Position numbers and translations under genes: made by a program. From Rhizobium sp. RM (GTDB lineage: Bacteria > Pseudomonadota > Alphaproteobacteria > Rhizobiales > Rhizobiaceae): DNA of 64,000 bases. The stretch lies in contig NZ_JACAWV010000002.1 of the NCBI RefSeq assembly GCF_013390595.1, positions 62,001 through 126,000 of the forward strand, written 5' to 3'. Below are positions 18,757 through 27,420 of this stretch, one piece after another (position 1 is the first letter of the stretch; each line of letters opens with the position of its first letter). Under the pieces are notes generated by a model. It ran no database searches. It saw only the letters and a list, made by a program, of their open reading frames with translations, and had not been told where the DNA came from.

Positions 18757-20450
18757 GCAATACCCTGCCTCAAACCCTTGCCGCCGACGAAACGCCAGAG
18801 CCGGAAAAGGCTCTCGACGTTGTCGAGCAACCGGCGCCTGCGCCTGCCCAGCCGCCACAGCCGGTAGAACGCCCGCTCTGGATGCGGTTGAGCTACATTT
18901 TCGGTGGCCTGCTGTTTTTCATCACGCAGGGCATGGGCATGAACCTCGTCATGGCCAATATCTATCAGTTGCAGGGAGAGTTTTCCGGCACTGTGGCAGA
19001 AGTGGCCTGGCTTTCGGCTGCCTATATGGCGCCCTATGCGACCTTCTCGATCGCGCTCTTCAAGGTCAGGGCGCAATATGGCCTTCGGCCATTTGCCGAG
19101 GTCAGCATCCTGCTGTTTGTCGTGGTGTCCTGTCTTAACCTGTTTGTCACGGACCTGCATTCGGCCATCGTCGTTCGCTTTGTCAGCGGCATGGCGGCAG
19201 CACCGCTTTCGTCGCTCGGCTTCCTTTATATTCTCGAGGCATTTCCGCCTTCGAAGAAGTTCTCGCTCGGCTTCAGTATCGCGCTCACAGGCACGCTTCT
19301 GTCTGCGCCGCTGGCAAGACTGGTCTCGCCGTCGCTGTTGCAGATCGATGGCTGGAACGCACTTTATTCGCTCGAAATCGGCCTTGCATTGATCTCGCTC
19401 GCGTTGATCTATGTTCTGAAGGTTACACCACCGCCAAGCGCCAAGGTGATCGAGCGCATGGACATCCTGAGCTACCTGCTGTTTGCGGGCGGTCTGGGCT
19501 GTCTTGCCGTGTTCCTCACACTCGGCCGGTTTTACTGGTGGTTCGAGACATGGTGGCTCGGTGTGCTGCTTGCCGTCGCGATTGCCCTGCTGACGGTGCT
19601 GGCCTTCGTCGAGCTGCCGCGCAAGAACCCGCTTCTCGATCTGCGCTGGATCTTTTCGAAAACCAACATGCATGTCATGGGTGTGCTGCTCGTCTACCGC
19701 GCCGTGTCTTCGGAACAGTCCTCAACAGCAGTCAGTTTCTACCAGCAGCTTGGCCTGCTCAATGATCAGACGACAACGCTCTACGCGCTTGTTCTTCTGG
19801 CGACCGTGCTTGGCGGTGCCGCCTGCGCGTGGTTGATGTTGACGAAATATGTCGAAACGGCCCATGTGATTGCGCTCGCTCTCATTGCTACAGGTTCATT
19901 CATGGACAGCCAGTCCACCAACCTGACGCGGCCGGAACAGATGTATCTCAGCCAGATGATGATCGCGTTCGGTGCGGCGATGTTCCTGCCGCCGGTCATG
20001 GCGAAAGGTTTCGCCGGGGCATTGGCGAAGGGTGTGCCGTATCTGGTGAATTTCATCACCATCTTCCTGTTCACGCAGATCACCGGTTCGATGTTGATGA
20101 CCGGCCTGCTTGGCAGTTTCGTCACCCTGCGTGAAAAATTCCATTCCAACGTCCTGGTCGAAAACATCCTCCTGACCAATCCGATGGTCACGCAACGCGT
20201 CTCGCAACTCTCCAGTGCCTACAGTCACGTTATCTCCGACCCGGTCTTGCTGAACGCAGAAGGGCTGGCTCTTCTCAGTCAGCAGGTCACCAAGGAAGCT
20301 TACGTGCTCGCTTACAACGATACTTTCCTGCTGATCTCAGTCGTTTCGGCGCTGGCATTGGCAACGCTTCTCATTCACCACGCATGGCTGCGCATCCGCC
20401 CGCTTATTGTTCGGGACAACGTTGATGCCGTGCCGGCACAACAGTCATGA
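18753..20450 (+). CDS. MFS efflux transporter, DHA2 (EmrB/QacA-like) family
   Basis: A 565-residue inner-membrane protein with about 14 hydrophobic segments. The N-terminal ~45 residues are polar and Pro/Ala-rich; membrane helices start at 'YIFGGLLFFITQGMGMN'. 'EVAWLSAAYMAPYATFSIAL' and 'GMAAAPLSSLGFLYILEAFP' fit the DHA2 motifs. The start is GTG, overlapping the MarR stop. With the HlyD-like gene it should form a two-part pump that could reach an outer-membrane channel encoded elsewhere. Substrate unknown. Confidence 0.88.
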   Translation: MSNTLPQTLAADETPEPEKALDVVEQPAPAPAQPPQPVERPLWMRLSYIFGGLLFFITQGMGMNLVMANIYQLQGEFSGTVAEVAWLSAAYMAPYATFSIALFKVRAQYGLRPFAEVSILLFVVVSCLNLFVTDLHSAIVVRFVSGMAAAPLSSLGFLYILEAFPPSKKFSLGFSIALTGTLLSAPLARLVSPSLLQIDGWNALYSLEIGLALISLALIYVLKVTPPPSAKVIERMDILSYLLFAGGLGCLAVFLTLGRFYWWFETWWLGVLLAVAIALLTVLAFVELPRKNPLLDLRWIFSKTNMHVMGVLLVYRAVSSEQSSTAVSFYQQLGLLNDQTTTLYALVLLATVLGGAACAWLMLTKYVETAHVIALALIATGSFMDSQSTNLTRPEQMYLSQMMIAFGAAMFLPPVMAKGFAGALAKGVPYLVNFITIFLFTQITGSMLMTGLLGSFVTLREKFHSNVLVENILLTNPMVTQRVSQLSSAYSHVISDPVLLNAEGLALLSQQVTKEAYVLAYNDTFLLISVVSALALATLLIHHAWLRIRPLIVRDNVDAVPAQQS

Positions 20451-20469
20451 ACGTCCAAGAGTAACAAAA

Positions 20470-21537
20470 ATGCTGAAGAAGATTTTTACCCCGGTTTCTA
20501 TTCTTGTCCTACTTGGTGGCATCGCGGGCGTCGCGCTCGTGCTCTACGCATGGCGGTTGCCACCGTTCCAGTCTGCCGTCGAAATGACCGACAACGCTTT
20601 CGTGCGCGGTTATGTCACCACCATGAGCCCGCAGGTCAGCGGTTATGTCGTCAACGTGCCGGTCAAGGACTATCAGGAGGTCAAGCAAGGTGCGCTGCTG
20701 GTCAAAATAGATGACCGTATCTATTCCCAGAAGCTTGCACAGGCCGAATCGACACTCGACACGCACAAGGCCGCGCTCGACAATTCCCGTCAGCAGGAAA
20801 ACGCCGCCAACGCCAATATCGCGTCCAGCAAGGCAGCGGTTGAAAGCGCCGAGGCATCGTTGAAACAGGCGCAGCTCGCGTCCGACCGTCAGGACAACCT
20901 CATCAGAAGCGGGGCTGGTACCTCCAGCTCGCAGGAAGAGGCGCATGCCGCTCTGGAAAAGGCGCGTGCTTCGGTCTCTCAGGCCAAGGCAGCCCTTGAG
21001 GTTTCGCAGCAGGATCTGCAGACGATCATCGTCAACCGTGGCTCGTTGCAGGCCGCTGTCGCCAATGCTGAGGCTGCGGTCGAGCTGGCCAGGATCGACC
21101 TGCAGAATACCGAAATCCACGCGCCGCGCGACGGCAAGCTTGGCGAAGTCGGCGTCCGCGTCGGGCAATATGTGACCGCCGGCACGCAATTGATGGCCGT
21201 CGTCCCGCACGAGGTCTGGATCATCGCCAACTTCAAGGAAACCCAGTTGAGCGGCATGCAGGCCGGCCAGCCTGTGACGATTGCCGTCGATGCCCTGCAT
21301 CGCAGAAAGCTCACCGGCCATATCGAGCGCTTTTCGCCCGCGACCGGCTCCGAATTCTCGGTCATCAAGCCGGACAATGCGACCGGAAACTTCGTGAAGA
21401 TCGCGCAGCGGGTCGGCGTTCGTATCGCCATCGATCCTGATCAGCCTCTGGCTGCGGAATTGACGCCCGGCATGTCAGTGGTCGTCCATGTGGACAAGAG
21501 CCAGGAGCCGGACCAGGCCAGGCTCGCCGCGAACTGA
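20470..21537 (+). CDS. HlyD/EmrA-type membrane fusion protein
   Basis: A 355-residue periplasmic adaptor with one N-terminal helix (residues ~9-28). It follows the EmrA pattern: 'DNAFVRGYVTTMSPQVSGYV' (first half of the lipoyl domain), a long alpha-helical hairpin (residues ~90-190, rich in Ala, Gln, Ser, Glu), and 'IDLQNTEIHAPRDGKLGEVG' (second lipoyl half). The ATG at 20470 starts 19 bases after the MFS stop. It links the pump to an outer-membrane channel. Confidence 0.92.
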   Translation: MLKKIFTPVSILVLLGGIAGVALVLYAWRLPPFQSAVEMTDNAFVRGYVTTMSPQVSGYVVNVPVKDYQEVKQGALLVKIDDRIYSQKLAQAESTLDTHKAALDNSRQQENAANANIASSKAAVESAEASLKQAQLASDRQDNLIRSGAGTSSSQEEAHAALEKARASVSQAKAALEVSQQDLQTIIVNRGSLQAAVANAEAAVELARIDLQNTEIHAPRDGKLGEVGVRVGQYVTAGTQLMAVVPHEVWIIANFKETQLSGMQAGQPVTIAVDALHRRKLTGHIERFSPATGSEFSVIKPDNATGNFVKIAQRVGVRIAIDPDQPLAAELTPGMSVVVHVDKSQEPDQARLAAN

Positions 21538-21568
21538 ATGCCGTTCAAACCTCTGCCAGACAAAGAAA

Positions 21569-21601
21569 AACCCCGGATGTTGCCATCCGGGGTTCTTTTT
21601 T
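21569..21601. terminator. Bidirectional terminator between hlyD-like gene and rplI
   Basis: AACCCCGGAT (21569-21578) pairs with ATCCGGGGTT (21585-21594). U-runs follow on both strands (CTTTTTT on plus; TTTTTC on minus), so it serves both convergent units. Confidence 0.92.
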
Positions 21602-21622
21602 GAGCCGTTGGGGGCTCTGAAA

Positions 21623-22198
21623 TTATGCGTCGTCGCCTTCGAATTCTGCATCCGGATCAAAGAAGTCTTCCGGGCGCAGAGCGTCTTCGTCAACGCCGTA
21701 GATGGCGTCAGCGGAGGTGAGGCTTTCGCCCTTTGCCTGACGCTCAGCTTCTTCAGCCGAACGAGCAACGTTCAGCTCGACCTGCAGCTCGACTTCAGCA
21801 TGCAGGTGCAGCGTTACGTTGTGCAGACCAATGGTCTTGATCGGCGTGTTGAGCTCAACCTGGTTGCGGCCAACGTTGAAGCCTTCTGCAGCGAGGATTT
21901 CAACAACGTCACGAGCAGCGACAGAACCGTAGAGCTGGCCGGTTTCGCCAGCCGAACGGACGACGATGAAGGACTTGCCTGCGAGAGCTTCGGCAACCTT
22001 CTGGGCTTCCGACTTGCGCTCAAGGTTACGAGCTTCGAGCGTTGCACGCTCGGTCTCGAAACGGGTCTTGTTGGCTGCGTTGGCGCGCAGTGCCTTGCCC
22101 TGCGGCAGCAGGAAGTTACGTGCGTAGCCGTCGCGAACCTTTACGGTTTCGCCCATCTGGCCGAGCTTGTTGATGCGTTCGAGAAGAATAACGTCCAT
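21623..22198 (-). CDS. rplI: 50S ribosomal protein L9
   Basis: A 191-residue L9. The N-terminal domain '[30 protein letters not shown]' style sequence with 'LPQGKALRA' is nearly invariant in the family; the C-terminal domain contains '[12 protein letters not shown]' and '[11 protein letters not shown]'. It carries an acidic tail of about 40 residues beyond the usual ~150-residue length, as seen in other Rhizobiales. Last gene of the rpsF-rpsR-DUF2232-rplI cluster. Confidence 0.96.
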   Translation of the reverse strand: MDVILLERINKLGQMGETVKVRDGYARNFLLPQGKALRANAANKTRFETERATLEARNLERKSEAQKVAEALAGKSFIVVRSAGETGQLYGSVAARDVVEILAAEGFNVGRNQVELNTPIKTIGLHNVTLHLHAEVELQVELNVARSAEEAERQAKGESLTSADAIYGVDEDALRPEDFFDPDAEFEGDDA

Positions 22199-22218
22199 CT
22201 TCTTGATCCTTTCTAGTT

Positions 22219-23193
22219 TCAGGTGTTGGTTTCGTTCGTATTGTCAGTTTTCCGCGTCGGCGTGAGGGAGATCGTGCTGCGCACGTCGCTCAAACCGAGC
22301 ACGAGAATGATGAGAAGCGGAAAGACGAAGATTGCCGACAGGTAAGCGAGTACCAGTACGGGGATGCGCCAGTCCTTGCCGCGCGCCCGCTTGTGCAGCG
22401 AGGCATATCCGGACATCAGGAAACCTGCGCCGAAGGTGCCGCAGACAACCGCGCCGATCATGGCGGGAACACCGCCCACAAATGTCGCGACAATGCCTGC
22501 GAGGAAAATGAAAACCGCATTGCGGTGCATGCGAAGTGCCGACGGAACGTCTTCACGAGGGCGAAGACCCTTGCCGAAGGAACCGACCACGCGGGTGGCC
22601 AGATAATAGGCTGTAAACAGCAGCAGAACCCAAAGGCCGCCCTGCACGATCGGCAACATCAGCACGAGCAGTGACTTGCTCTGCGCCAGCGCTGCGGCAT
22701 CAGGCTCAAACAGTGGCTCGCGGCTCTGAACAGACGTCATCATCATATCGACCAGGCGCGAAACGAGGTCGGGGCCATAACCGATCGTCCAGCCGAGAAT
22801 GACGACGGCAATCGAGATGAGAAGGCAAAGATGCAGCAGGATGCCGGAAAGCGGATACCAGGCGAGCAAATCCTGCGGGCCGCCGATTTCGGAGGCCGGG
22901 CGTGCGAGGTTCGCAAGGTGAGACACCCAGCCTGCCGGGATCAGCGTAAAGATCGCGATCGTCACGGCAAACAGCGGCGACATGACAACAGCGCCGATGG
23001 CGGCCGTGGTCACGATGGCCACGATGGCGGCCATGTTGCCCCATCCCATGCCTGCAATCAGGATCGGCATGGCGGAAGCAGCATAGAGCAGGAAAGAAAG
23101 CGACGACTGTGCGGTTGCGCCCAGCGTCAGAAACGCGGCGCATATGCCGGCTAGGATGCCGGTGGTCAGCACTGTCTGGTTCAACTTTTGCAC
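22219..23193 (-). CDS. DUF2232 multi-pass membrane protein
   Basis: A 324-residue protein with about eight hydrophobic helices and short loops, resembling the DUF2232 (YybS-like) family. It sits between rpsR and rplI, a conserved location in alphaproteobacteria. A transport or ECF-component-like role has been suggested for the family from its fold, but no function is established. The C-terminal ~20 residues are Thr/Asn-rich. It is 20 bases from rplI, hence co-transcribed. Confidence 0.85.
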   Translation of the reverse strand: MQKLNQTVLTTGILAGICAAFLTLGATAQSSLSFLLYAASAMPILIAGMGWGNMAAIVAIVTTAAIGAVVMSPLFAVTIAIFTLIPAGWVSHLANLARPASEIGGPQDLLAWYPLSGILLHLCLLISIAVVILGWTIGYGPDLVSRLVDMMMTSVQSREPLFEPDAAALAQSKSLLVLMLPIVQGGLWVLLLFTAYYLATRVVGSFGKGLRPREDVPSALRMHRNAVFIFLAGIVATFVGGVPAMIGAVVCGTFGAGFLMSGYASLHKRARGKDWRIPVLVLAYLSAIFVFPLLIILVLGLSDVRSTISLTPTRKTDNTNETNT

Positions 23194-23303
23194 TTCGCTG
23201 TCCTGCTGGAAATTAAGCAGTTAGAGGACCGTTCCGGTGGAGCGTTGTCCCCAACATGGGTTTTATGTCTGTCTCGATCCGCGCCCAACGCGGAAGGAGA
23301 AAC

Positions 23304-23327
23304 GAGGCCGCGTCGAAACGCAGCCTC
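23304..23327 (-). promoter_or_regulatory. Hairpin with UUCG loop between rpsR and DUF2232 gene
   Basis: GAGGCCGCGT (23304-23313) faces ACGCAGCCTC (23318-23327) with one mismatch. On the minus strand the loop is UUCG, a very stable tetraloop. Only a weak GTTTCT follows, so it may act as a partial terminator or RNA-processing/stability element that sets lower expression of the downstream genes. Confidence 0.55.
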
Positions 23328-23336
23328 GCAAAGTCA

Positions 23337-23585
23337 TTATGCTACGACGTAAGGCAGCAGGCCGAGGAAGCGTGCACGCTTGATCGCCTGAGCGAGTTCG
23401 CGCTGCTTCTTCTGGGAAACGGCGGTGATGCGCGAAGGAACGATCTTGCCGCGCTCAGAAATGTAGCGCTGCAGAAGACGTACGTCCTTGTAGTCGATCT
23501 TCGGAGCGTTTGCGCCGGAGAAAGGGCACGTCTTGCGACGGCGGTGGAACGGGCGGCGTGCCGGGGAAGAGGATGCGTCAGCCAT
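23337..23585 (-). CDS. rpsR: 30S ribosomal protein S18
   Basis: An 82-residue S18, normal length. '[19 protein letters not shown]' and '[20 protein letters not shown]' are family signatures. It is 16 bases downstream of rpsF, the S6 partner with which it forms a heterodimer in the 30S platform. Confidence 0.97.
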   Translation of the reverse strand: MADASSSPARRPFHRRRKTCPFSGANAPKIDYKDVRLLQRYISERGKIVPSRITAVSQKKQRELAQAIKRARFLGLLPYVVA

Positions 23586-23601
23586 TGGTCAAATCTCCTT
23601 C

Positions 23602-24030
23602 TTATGCACGGTCTTCGCGCGGACGGCGCGGACGGTCGTCGCGGGAAAAGCCTTCGCGCGGGCCACGGTCCGGACGGTCACCGTCACGGCGCGGACGGTC
23701 GTCACGATCGCGCTTTTGCATCATCGCGGACGGGCCTTCTTCGTGGGCTTCAACAGCGATGGTCATGTAACGAAGAACGTCTTCGTTGATGCGCATCTGA
23801 CGCTCAACTTCATGGATAGCAGCCGCCGGAGCGTCGATGTCCATCAGGGCGTAGTGAGCCTTGCGGTTCTTCTTGATGCGGTAGGTGAGGGACTTCAGAC
23901 CCCAGTTTTCGACGCGTCCGACTTTACCGCCGAACGATTCGATAACGCCCTTGTACTGTTCTACAAGTGCGTCGACCTGCTGAGCAGAAATATCCTGCCG
24001 AGCAAGGAAGATGTGTTCGTAAAGAGCCAT
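23602..24030 (-). CDS. rpsF: 30S ribosomal protein S6 with long charged tail
   Basis: A 142-residue S6. The core (residues 1-~100) is standard ('[15 protein letters not shown]', '[14 protein letters not shown]'). The last ~40 residues are almost only Asp, Arg, Pro and Gly, with DDRPRR occurring twice and close variants between, an extension shared by many rhizobial S6 proteins. First gene of its operon, with a promoter and a structured leader of about 215 bases upstream. Confidence 0.96.
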   Translation of the reverse strand: MALYEHIFLARQDISAQQVDALVEQYKGVIESFGGKVGRVENWGLKSLTYRIKKNRKAHYALMDIDAPAAAIHEVERQMRINEDVLRYMTIAVEAHEEGPSAMMQKRDRDDRPRRDGDRPDRGPREGFSRDDRPRRPREDRA

Positions 24031-24172
24031 TTAAGCTTGCCTTTCTTGCGTTTTGTCCTTCACCCGGCAACGGCGCTAAGCCTCAACGACTGCTCTTGGC
24101 CGGCATATGCCGAAAGCAAGAAAAGCGTTGTTCGAGACGGTCGAGAGCGGAGACACGGGAGGCCGGAAAAAC

Positions 24173-24232
24173 CTTATGGTTCCTGCTGTTCCGTTACCGA
24201 AACCAGCCCTCCGTTCAGCCACCAGCCATAAG
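24173..24232 (-). ncRNA. Structured leader of rpsF, possible S6:S18-responsive attenuator
   Basis: On the minus strand CUUAUGG (24232-24226) can pair with CCAUAAG (24179-24173), enclosing a hairpin GUUUCG-GUAA-CGGAAC (24203-24188) with a GNRA tetraloop. The outer stem is followed by GUUUUUCC, so the whole resembles an intrinsic terminator within the leader, 140-200 bases before the rpsF start. Leader control of rpsF by S6:S18 is known in other bacteria; whether this is that motif is inference. Confidence 0.5.
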
Positions 24233-24254
24233 ACCGGGTGTCGTGAACAGCGCG

Positions 24255-24282
24255 CTTATACGCATTTTTGCCGGGAATGCAA
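24255..24282 (-). promoter_or_regulatory. Probable sigma-70-type promoter of the rpsF operon
   Basis: On the minus strand TTGCAT (24282-24277) and TATAAG (24260-24255) are spaced by 16 bases. Transcription would start near 24247 and give a leader of about 215 nucleotides. Confidence 0.55.
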
Positions 24283-24311
24283 GGGAAAGTCTGGCTTTCT
24301 CGCCATTTCGC

Positions 24312-25064
24312 TCATGCGCAGGAAAGGCAGTTGAGAATTGTGGACGCGAACAATGCCGGATTTTCCGCCATCATCAGGTGTCCGGTGCGGGGAATGTTGA
24401 CGCGCATCCTGCAAAGATCGTTTGCCCAGTCTGCGACATCCCAACCGGAGGCGGAACGGGCGCCGGCAACCAGATAGACCGGAAGGCCGCTTCCCATCGT
24501 CGCGCGCAGGCCGGACAGATAGTCGTCGTGCCCCGTCGCCGCAACAACAGCCCTTGCCTGCGCCTTGATCGTCGTGGCTGGCTGATTGGCCAGCCATCCC
24601 TTTGCAAGCGACAATGTCCAGTCATTGACCGGGACGCCCGCCTTGGCGATCCATTGAGCCGGGTCCGCCTCGTACTCTCTTATGATCTCTGCCACTTCTG
24701 CATCGGGCTTTTGGGCGATCTGTCCCGACCAGAAGGCGTCCTTCAGCGTGAAATTGCCTTCGACGCTTGTAAACGAGGCGATCATATCTGGATAATGTCG
24801 GCAAACCAGCGCCGAAACCGCGCCGCCGACTGAATGCCCGACAAGATGAACCTTTTGACGGCCGATATTGTGGATATGACTGGCGACGTGGTCGGCCTGA
24901 TCGCGCAAGGTCAAATTTTCGATGGGCTCATTGCGGTATCGGCCGTAACCGATCAGGTCAGGCGTATGTACGTCGATACCGTCAAACGGCGCCAGTATCT
25001 CCGGATCGTTGAGATTGCCGAAGAGGCCGTGAACCAGGACGACCGGTTCTGAAATACTGGGCAT
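24312..25064 (-). CDS. Alpha/beta hydrolase
   Basis: A 250-residue cytoplasmic alpha/beta-fold hydrolase. The oxyanion region is 'VVLVHGLFGNLNDPEI', the nucleophile elbow GHSVGG, the acid loop lies near 'YLVAGARSASGWDVADW', and the catalytic His is in 'RTGHLMMAENP'. The start is the ATG at 25064 (MPSISEPV); the frame is open further upstream but the extra residues are unlike the family. It could be an esterase or C-C hydrolase; no substrate can be inferred. Confidence 0.82.
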   Translation of the reverse strand: MPSISEPVVLVHGLFGNLNDPEILAPFDGIDVHTPDLIGYGRYRNEPIENLTLRDQADHVASHIHNIGRQKVHLVGHSVGGAVSALVCRHYPDMIASFTSVEGNFTLKDAFWSGQIAQKPDAEVAEIIREYEADPAQWIAKAGVPVNDWTLSLAKGWLANQPATTIKAQARAVVAATGHDDYLSGLRATMGSGLPVYLVAGARSASGWDVADWANDLCRMRVNIPRTGHLMMAENPALFASTILNCLSCA

Positions 25065-25133
25065 CGTTTTTGAAATCCTCGGTTTTATCTTGATTGCGTC
25101 GGACAGGGGGTAAGGGTCTGAGCGTCTATAATG

Positions 25134-25159
25134 AAAAATGCCCCGCAACTGCGGGGCAT
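25134..25159 (-). terminator. Terminator of the aldo/keto reductase gene
   Basis: ATGCCCCGCA (25138-25147) pairs with TGCGGGGCAT (25150-25159), a 10-bp stem with a two-base gap (so the top pairs open), followed on the minus strand by TTTTC from the A-run at 25134-25138. Confidence 0.85.
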
Positions 25160-25184
25160 GAAATTCTTTGTCCGATGTCTGGGG

Positions 25185-26228
25185 TCAGATCGGCATTGGA
25201 TACTGCCGATGAATTTCGGCAATGCCTTTCAGAACGTCGTCGGAAAGTTTGACATCTGCTGCTGCGATATCGGTCTTCAGTTGGTCGACTGTCGTTGCGC
25301 CGATGATCACGGAAGCCATGAACGGGCGGGTCAGGCAGAAGGCGATGGCGAGCTGTGCCGGATCGATGCCGTGCTTGGCAGCGAGATCGATGTAGGCCTT
25401 CACCGGCGCTTCCTGCAGCGGTTGCAGACGGCCGCCGAGATCGCGATTGATCGTGCCACGCGAACCGGCCGGGCGCGCACCGTTCTGATATTTGCCGGTC
25501 AGAAGGCCAGCCGCCAGAGGCGAGTAGGCGAGAAGGCCGACATTCTCGTGATGAGCCACTTCGGACAGGTCGAGATCGAAGCTGCGGTAGAGCAGATTGT
25601 ACTCGTTCTGAATGGTTGCGACACGCGGCAGACCGGCGGCCTCGGCGATATCGATGTACTTCTGCGTGCCCCAGGCGCTTTCATTCGAAAGGCCGATTGC
25701 GCGGATTTTGCCGGCCTTGACCAGTTCGCCAAGAGTTTCCAGCTTTTCGGTGATCTCGGCGAGCGTCCGTTCTGTAGCCTGACCGCTGGCATCGAAACCC
25801 CATACGCCGCGGAAATGGTAGGTGCCGCGATTCGGCCAGTGAATCTGGTAGAGGTCGATATAATCTGTCTTCAGTCGCGTTAGGCTTGTGTCGACCGCCT
25901 CGCGAATGGCACTGGCATCGATATCACGCCCGCCACGAATATAATCACGGCCGGAGCCTGCGACCTTGGTGGCAAGAATGACGTCCTTGCGTTTGCCGGT
26001 CTTTTCGAACCACGTGCCGATATAGTCTTCCGTGCGGCCCTGCGTTTCGGCTGACACCGGTGTGGTGGGATAAAGTTCGGCCGTATCGAAGAAGTTGACG
26101 CCGTTTTCCAGGGCGTAATCCATCTGCTGATGGGCTTCGGCTTCCGTGTTCTGGGTGCCCCACGTCATCGTGCCAAGGCAGATTTCGGACACGGAGATAT
26201 CCGTGCGGCCCAATGTTCTATGTCTCAT
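25185..26228 (-). CDS. Aldo/keto reductase (Tas-like)
   Basis: A 347-residue NADPH-dependent TIM-barrel oxidoreductase. The catalytic tetrad is visible: Asp and Tyr in 'FFDTAELYP', Lys in 'ATKVAGSG', His in 'YQIHWPNR'. The C-terminal cofactor segment is 'VIIGATTVDQLKTDIAA'. Start at ATG 26228 (MRHRTLGRT), the usual family beginning 'RTLGRTDISVSEICLG'. The closest named relative I recognise is Tas of E. coli, but the substrate is unknown. It diverges from fabD. Confidence 0.9.
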   Translation of the reverse strand: MRHRTLGRTDISVSEICLGTMTWGTQNTEAEAHQQMDYALENGVNFFDTAELYPTTPVSAETQGRTEDYIGTWFEKTGKRKDVILATKVAGSGRDYIRGGRDIDASAIREAVDTSLTRLKTDYIDLYQIHWPNRGTYHFRGVWGFDASGQATERTLAEITEKLETLGELVKAGKIRAIGLSNESAWGTQKYIDIAEAAGLPRVATIQNEYNLLYRSFDLDLSEVAHHENVGLLAYSPLAAGLLTGKYQNGARPAGSRGTINRDLGGRLQPLQEAPVKAYIDLAAKHGIDPAQLAIAFCLTRPFMASVIIGATTVDQLKTDIAAADVKLSDDVLKGIAEIHRQYPMPI

Positions 26229-26341
26229 GGAAATGTCCTGATGCTTGGAAGGTGGCATGAAATTAGTCTGGAAATGCCGCAGTGCAAGAAAAAATATGCT
26301 GCATTGAAAACGTGAAATTGGACGGCAAAACCCCGTGGCTT

Positions 26342-26379
26342 GGCCCATCCACAGGCTTCAAGCCTTGACTTCATGGGCC
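26342..26379. promoter_or_regulatory. Nested inverted repeats between the AKR gene and fabD
   Basis: GGCCCAT (26342-26348) and ATGGGCC (26373-26379) flank a 13-base palindrome AGGCTTCAAGCCT (26353-26365). The position 61-98 bases before the fabD start, in a divergent promoter region, suggests an operator or a cruciform-forming site. Confidence 0.4.
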
Positions 26380-26439
26380 GGAATGTGAATGGAAGTCCCG
26401 ATAATATAAGGGAAGGCCAGAAAAGAAGGACCACATCCC

Positions 26440-27384
26440 ATGGGTACTGCATTCACATTTCCAGGTCAGGGAAGCCAGGCCGTCGGCATGGGCAAGGAAC
26501 TTGCCGATACGTTCGTAGAAGCACGCGCTGTCTTCGAAGAAGTCGATGAAGCGCTCGGCCAGAAGCTGTCCGATATCATGTGGAACGGACCGGAAGAAAC
26601 GTTGACGCTGACCGCCAATGCGCAGCCTGCGCTGATGGCCGTTTCGATGGCTGTGATGCTCGTGCTGGAAGCGCGCGGTTTCAAGCTGACCGATTCCGTT
26701 TCCTATGTCGCCGGCCACTCGCTTGGTGAATATTCGGCACTTTGCGCTGCCGGCACGTTCTCGATCGCCGACACCGCCCGCCTGCTCCGCATTCGCGGCA
26801 ACGCCATGCAGGCTGCCGTGCCTGTTGGTGAAGGTGCGATGGCGGCTATCATCGGCCTTGAGCATGACGTCGTTTCCGCAATCTGCGAAGAGGCGAAAAG
26901 CCTCGGCGTCTGCCAGATCGCCAATGACAACGGCGGCGGGCAGCTCGTGATTTCCGGTGGCAAGGCTGCCGTTGAAAAGGCGGCCGCCATTGCCTCTGAA
27001 AAGGGTGCGAAGCGCGCCATCATGTTGCCGGTTTCCGCGCCCTTCCATTCCGCGCTGATGAGCCCTGCGGCAGATGCGATGCGTGAAGCGCTTGCACAGG
27101 TGGAAAAGAAGAACCCGATCGTGCCCGTCATCGCCAACGTGCGCGCGGCGCCTGTCTCCGATGCCAATGAAATCGCTGCACTGCTGGTGGAGCAGGTCAC
27201 CGGTCAGGTTCGCTGGCGCGAGACGGTGGAGTGGTTTGCCGCCAACAACATCACGCAACTTTATGAGATCGGCTCCGGCAAGGTCCTGACAGGGCTTGCG
27301 CGCCGCATCGACAAGACGGTGAATGGCGTCGCCGTCAACAATGCTGCCGATATCGATCAGCTCCTGGCGACCCTCGCAGGCTGA
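26440..27384 (+). CDS. fabD: Malonyl-CoA:ACP transacylase
   Basis: A 314-residue cytoplasmic enzyme that loads malonate onto ACP. 'FTFPGQGSQAVGMGKEL' opens the protein and the nucleophile is Ser94 in GHSLGE. A later 'SAPFHSALM' contains the catalytic His. First gene of the fatty-acid synthesis cluster; fabG follows after 36 bases. Confidence 0.96.
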   Translation: MGTAFTFPGQGSQAVGMGKELADTFVEARAVFEEVDEALGQKLSDIMWNGPEETLTLTANAQPALMAVSMAVMLVLEARGFKLTDSVSYVAGHSLGEYSALCAAGTFSIADTARLLRIRGNAMQAAVPVGEGAMAAIIGLEHDVVSAICEEAKSLGVCQIANDNGGGQLVISGGKAAVEKAAAIASEKGAKRAIMLPVSAPFHSALMSPAADAMREALAQVEKKNPIVPVIANVRAAPVSDANEIAALLVEQVTGQVRWRETVEWFAANNITQLYEIGSGKVLTGLARRIDKTVNGVAVNNAADIDQLLATLAG

Positions 27385-27420
27385 AGGCCGCGGTCGCCCC
27401 GTTTAAAGAAGGAACATTCC

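Noticed and set aside
23610-23730. Repeats in the rpsF 3' end looked like a small tandem or CRISPR-like array
   Set aside because: The repeats are short, irregular and in frame with the S6 tail; they encode Asp/Arg repeats and there are no spacers.
26365-26407. fabD promoter from TTGACT and TAATAT
   Set aside because: The two hexamers are about 31 bases apart, too far for one promoter.
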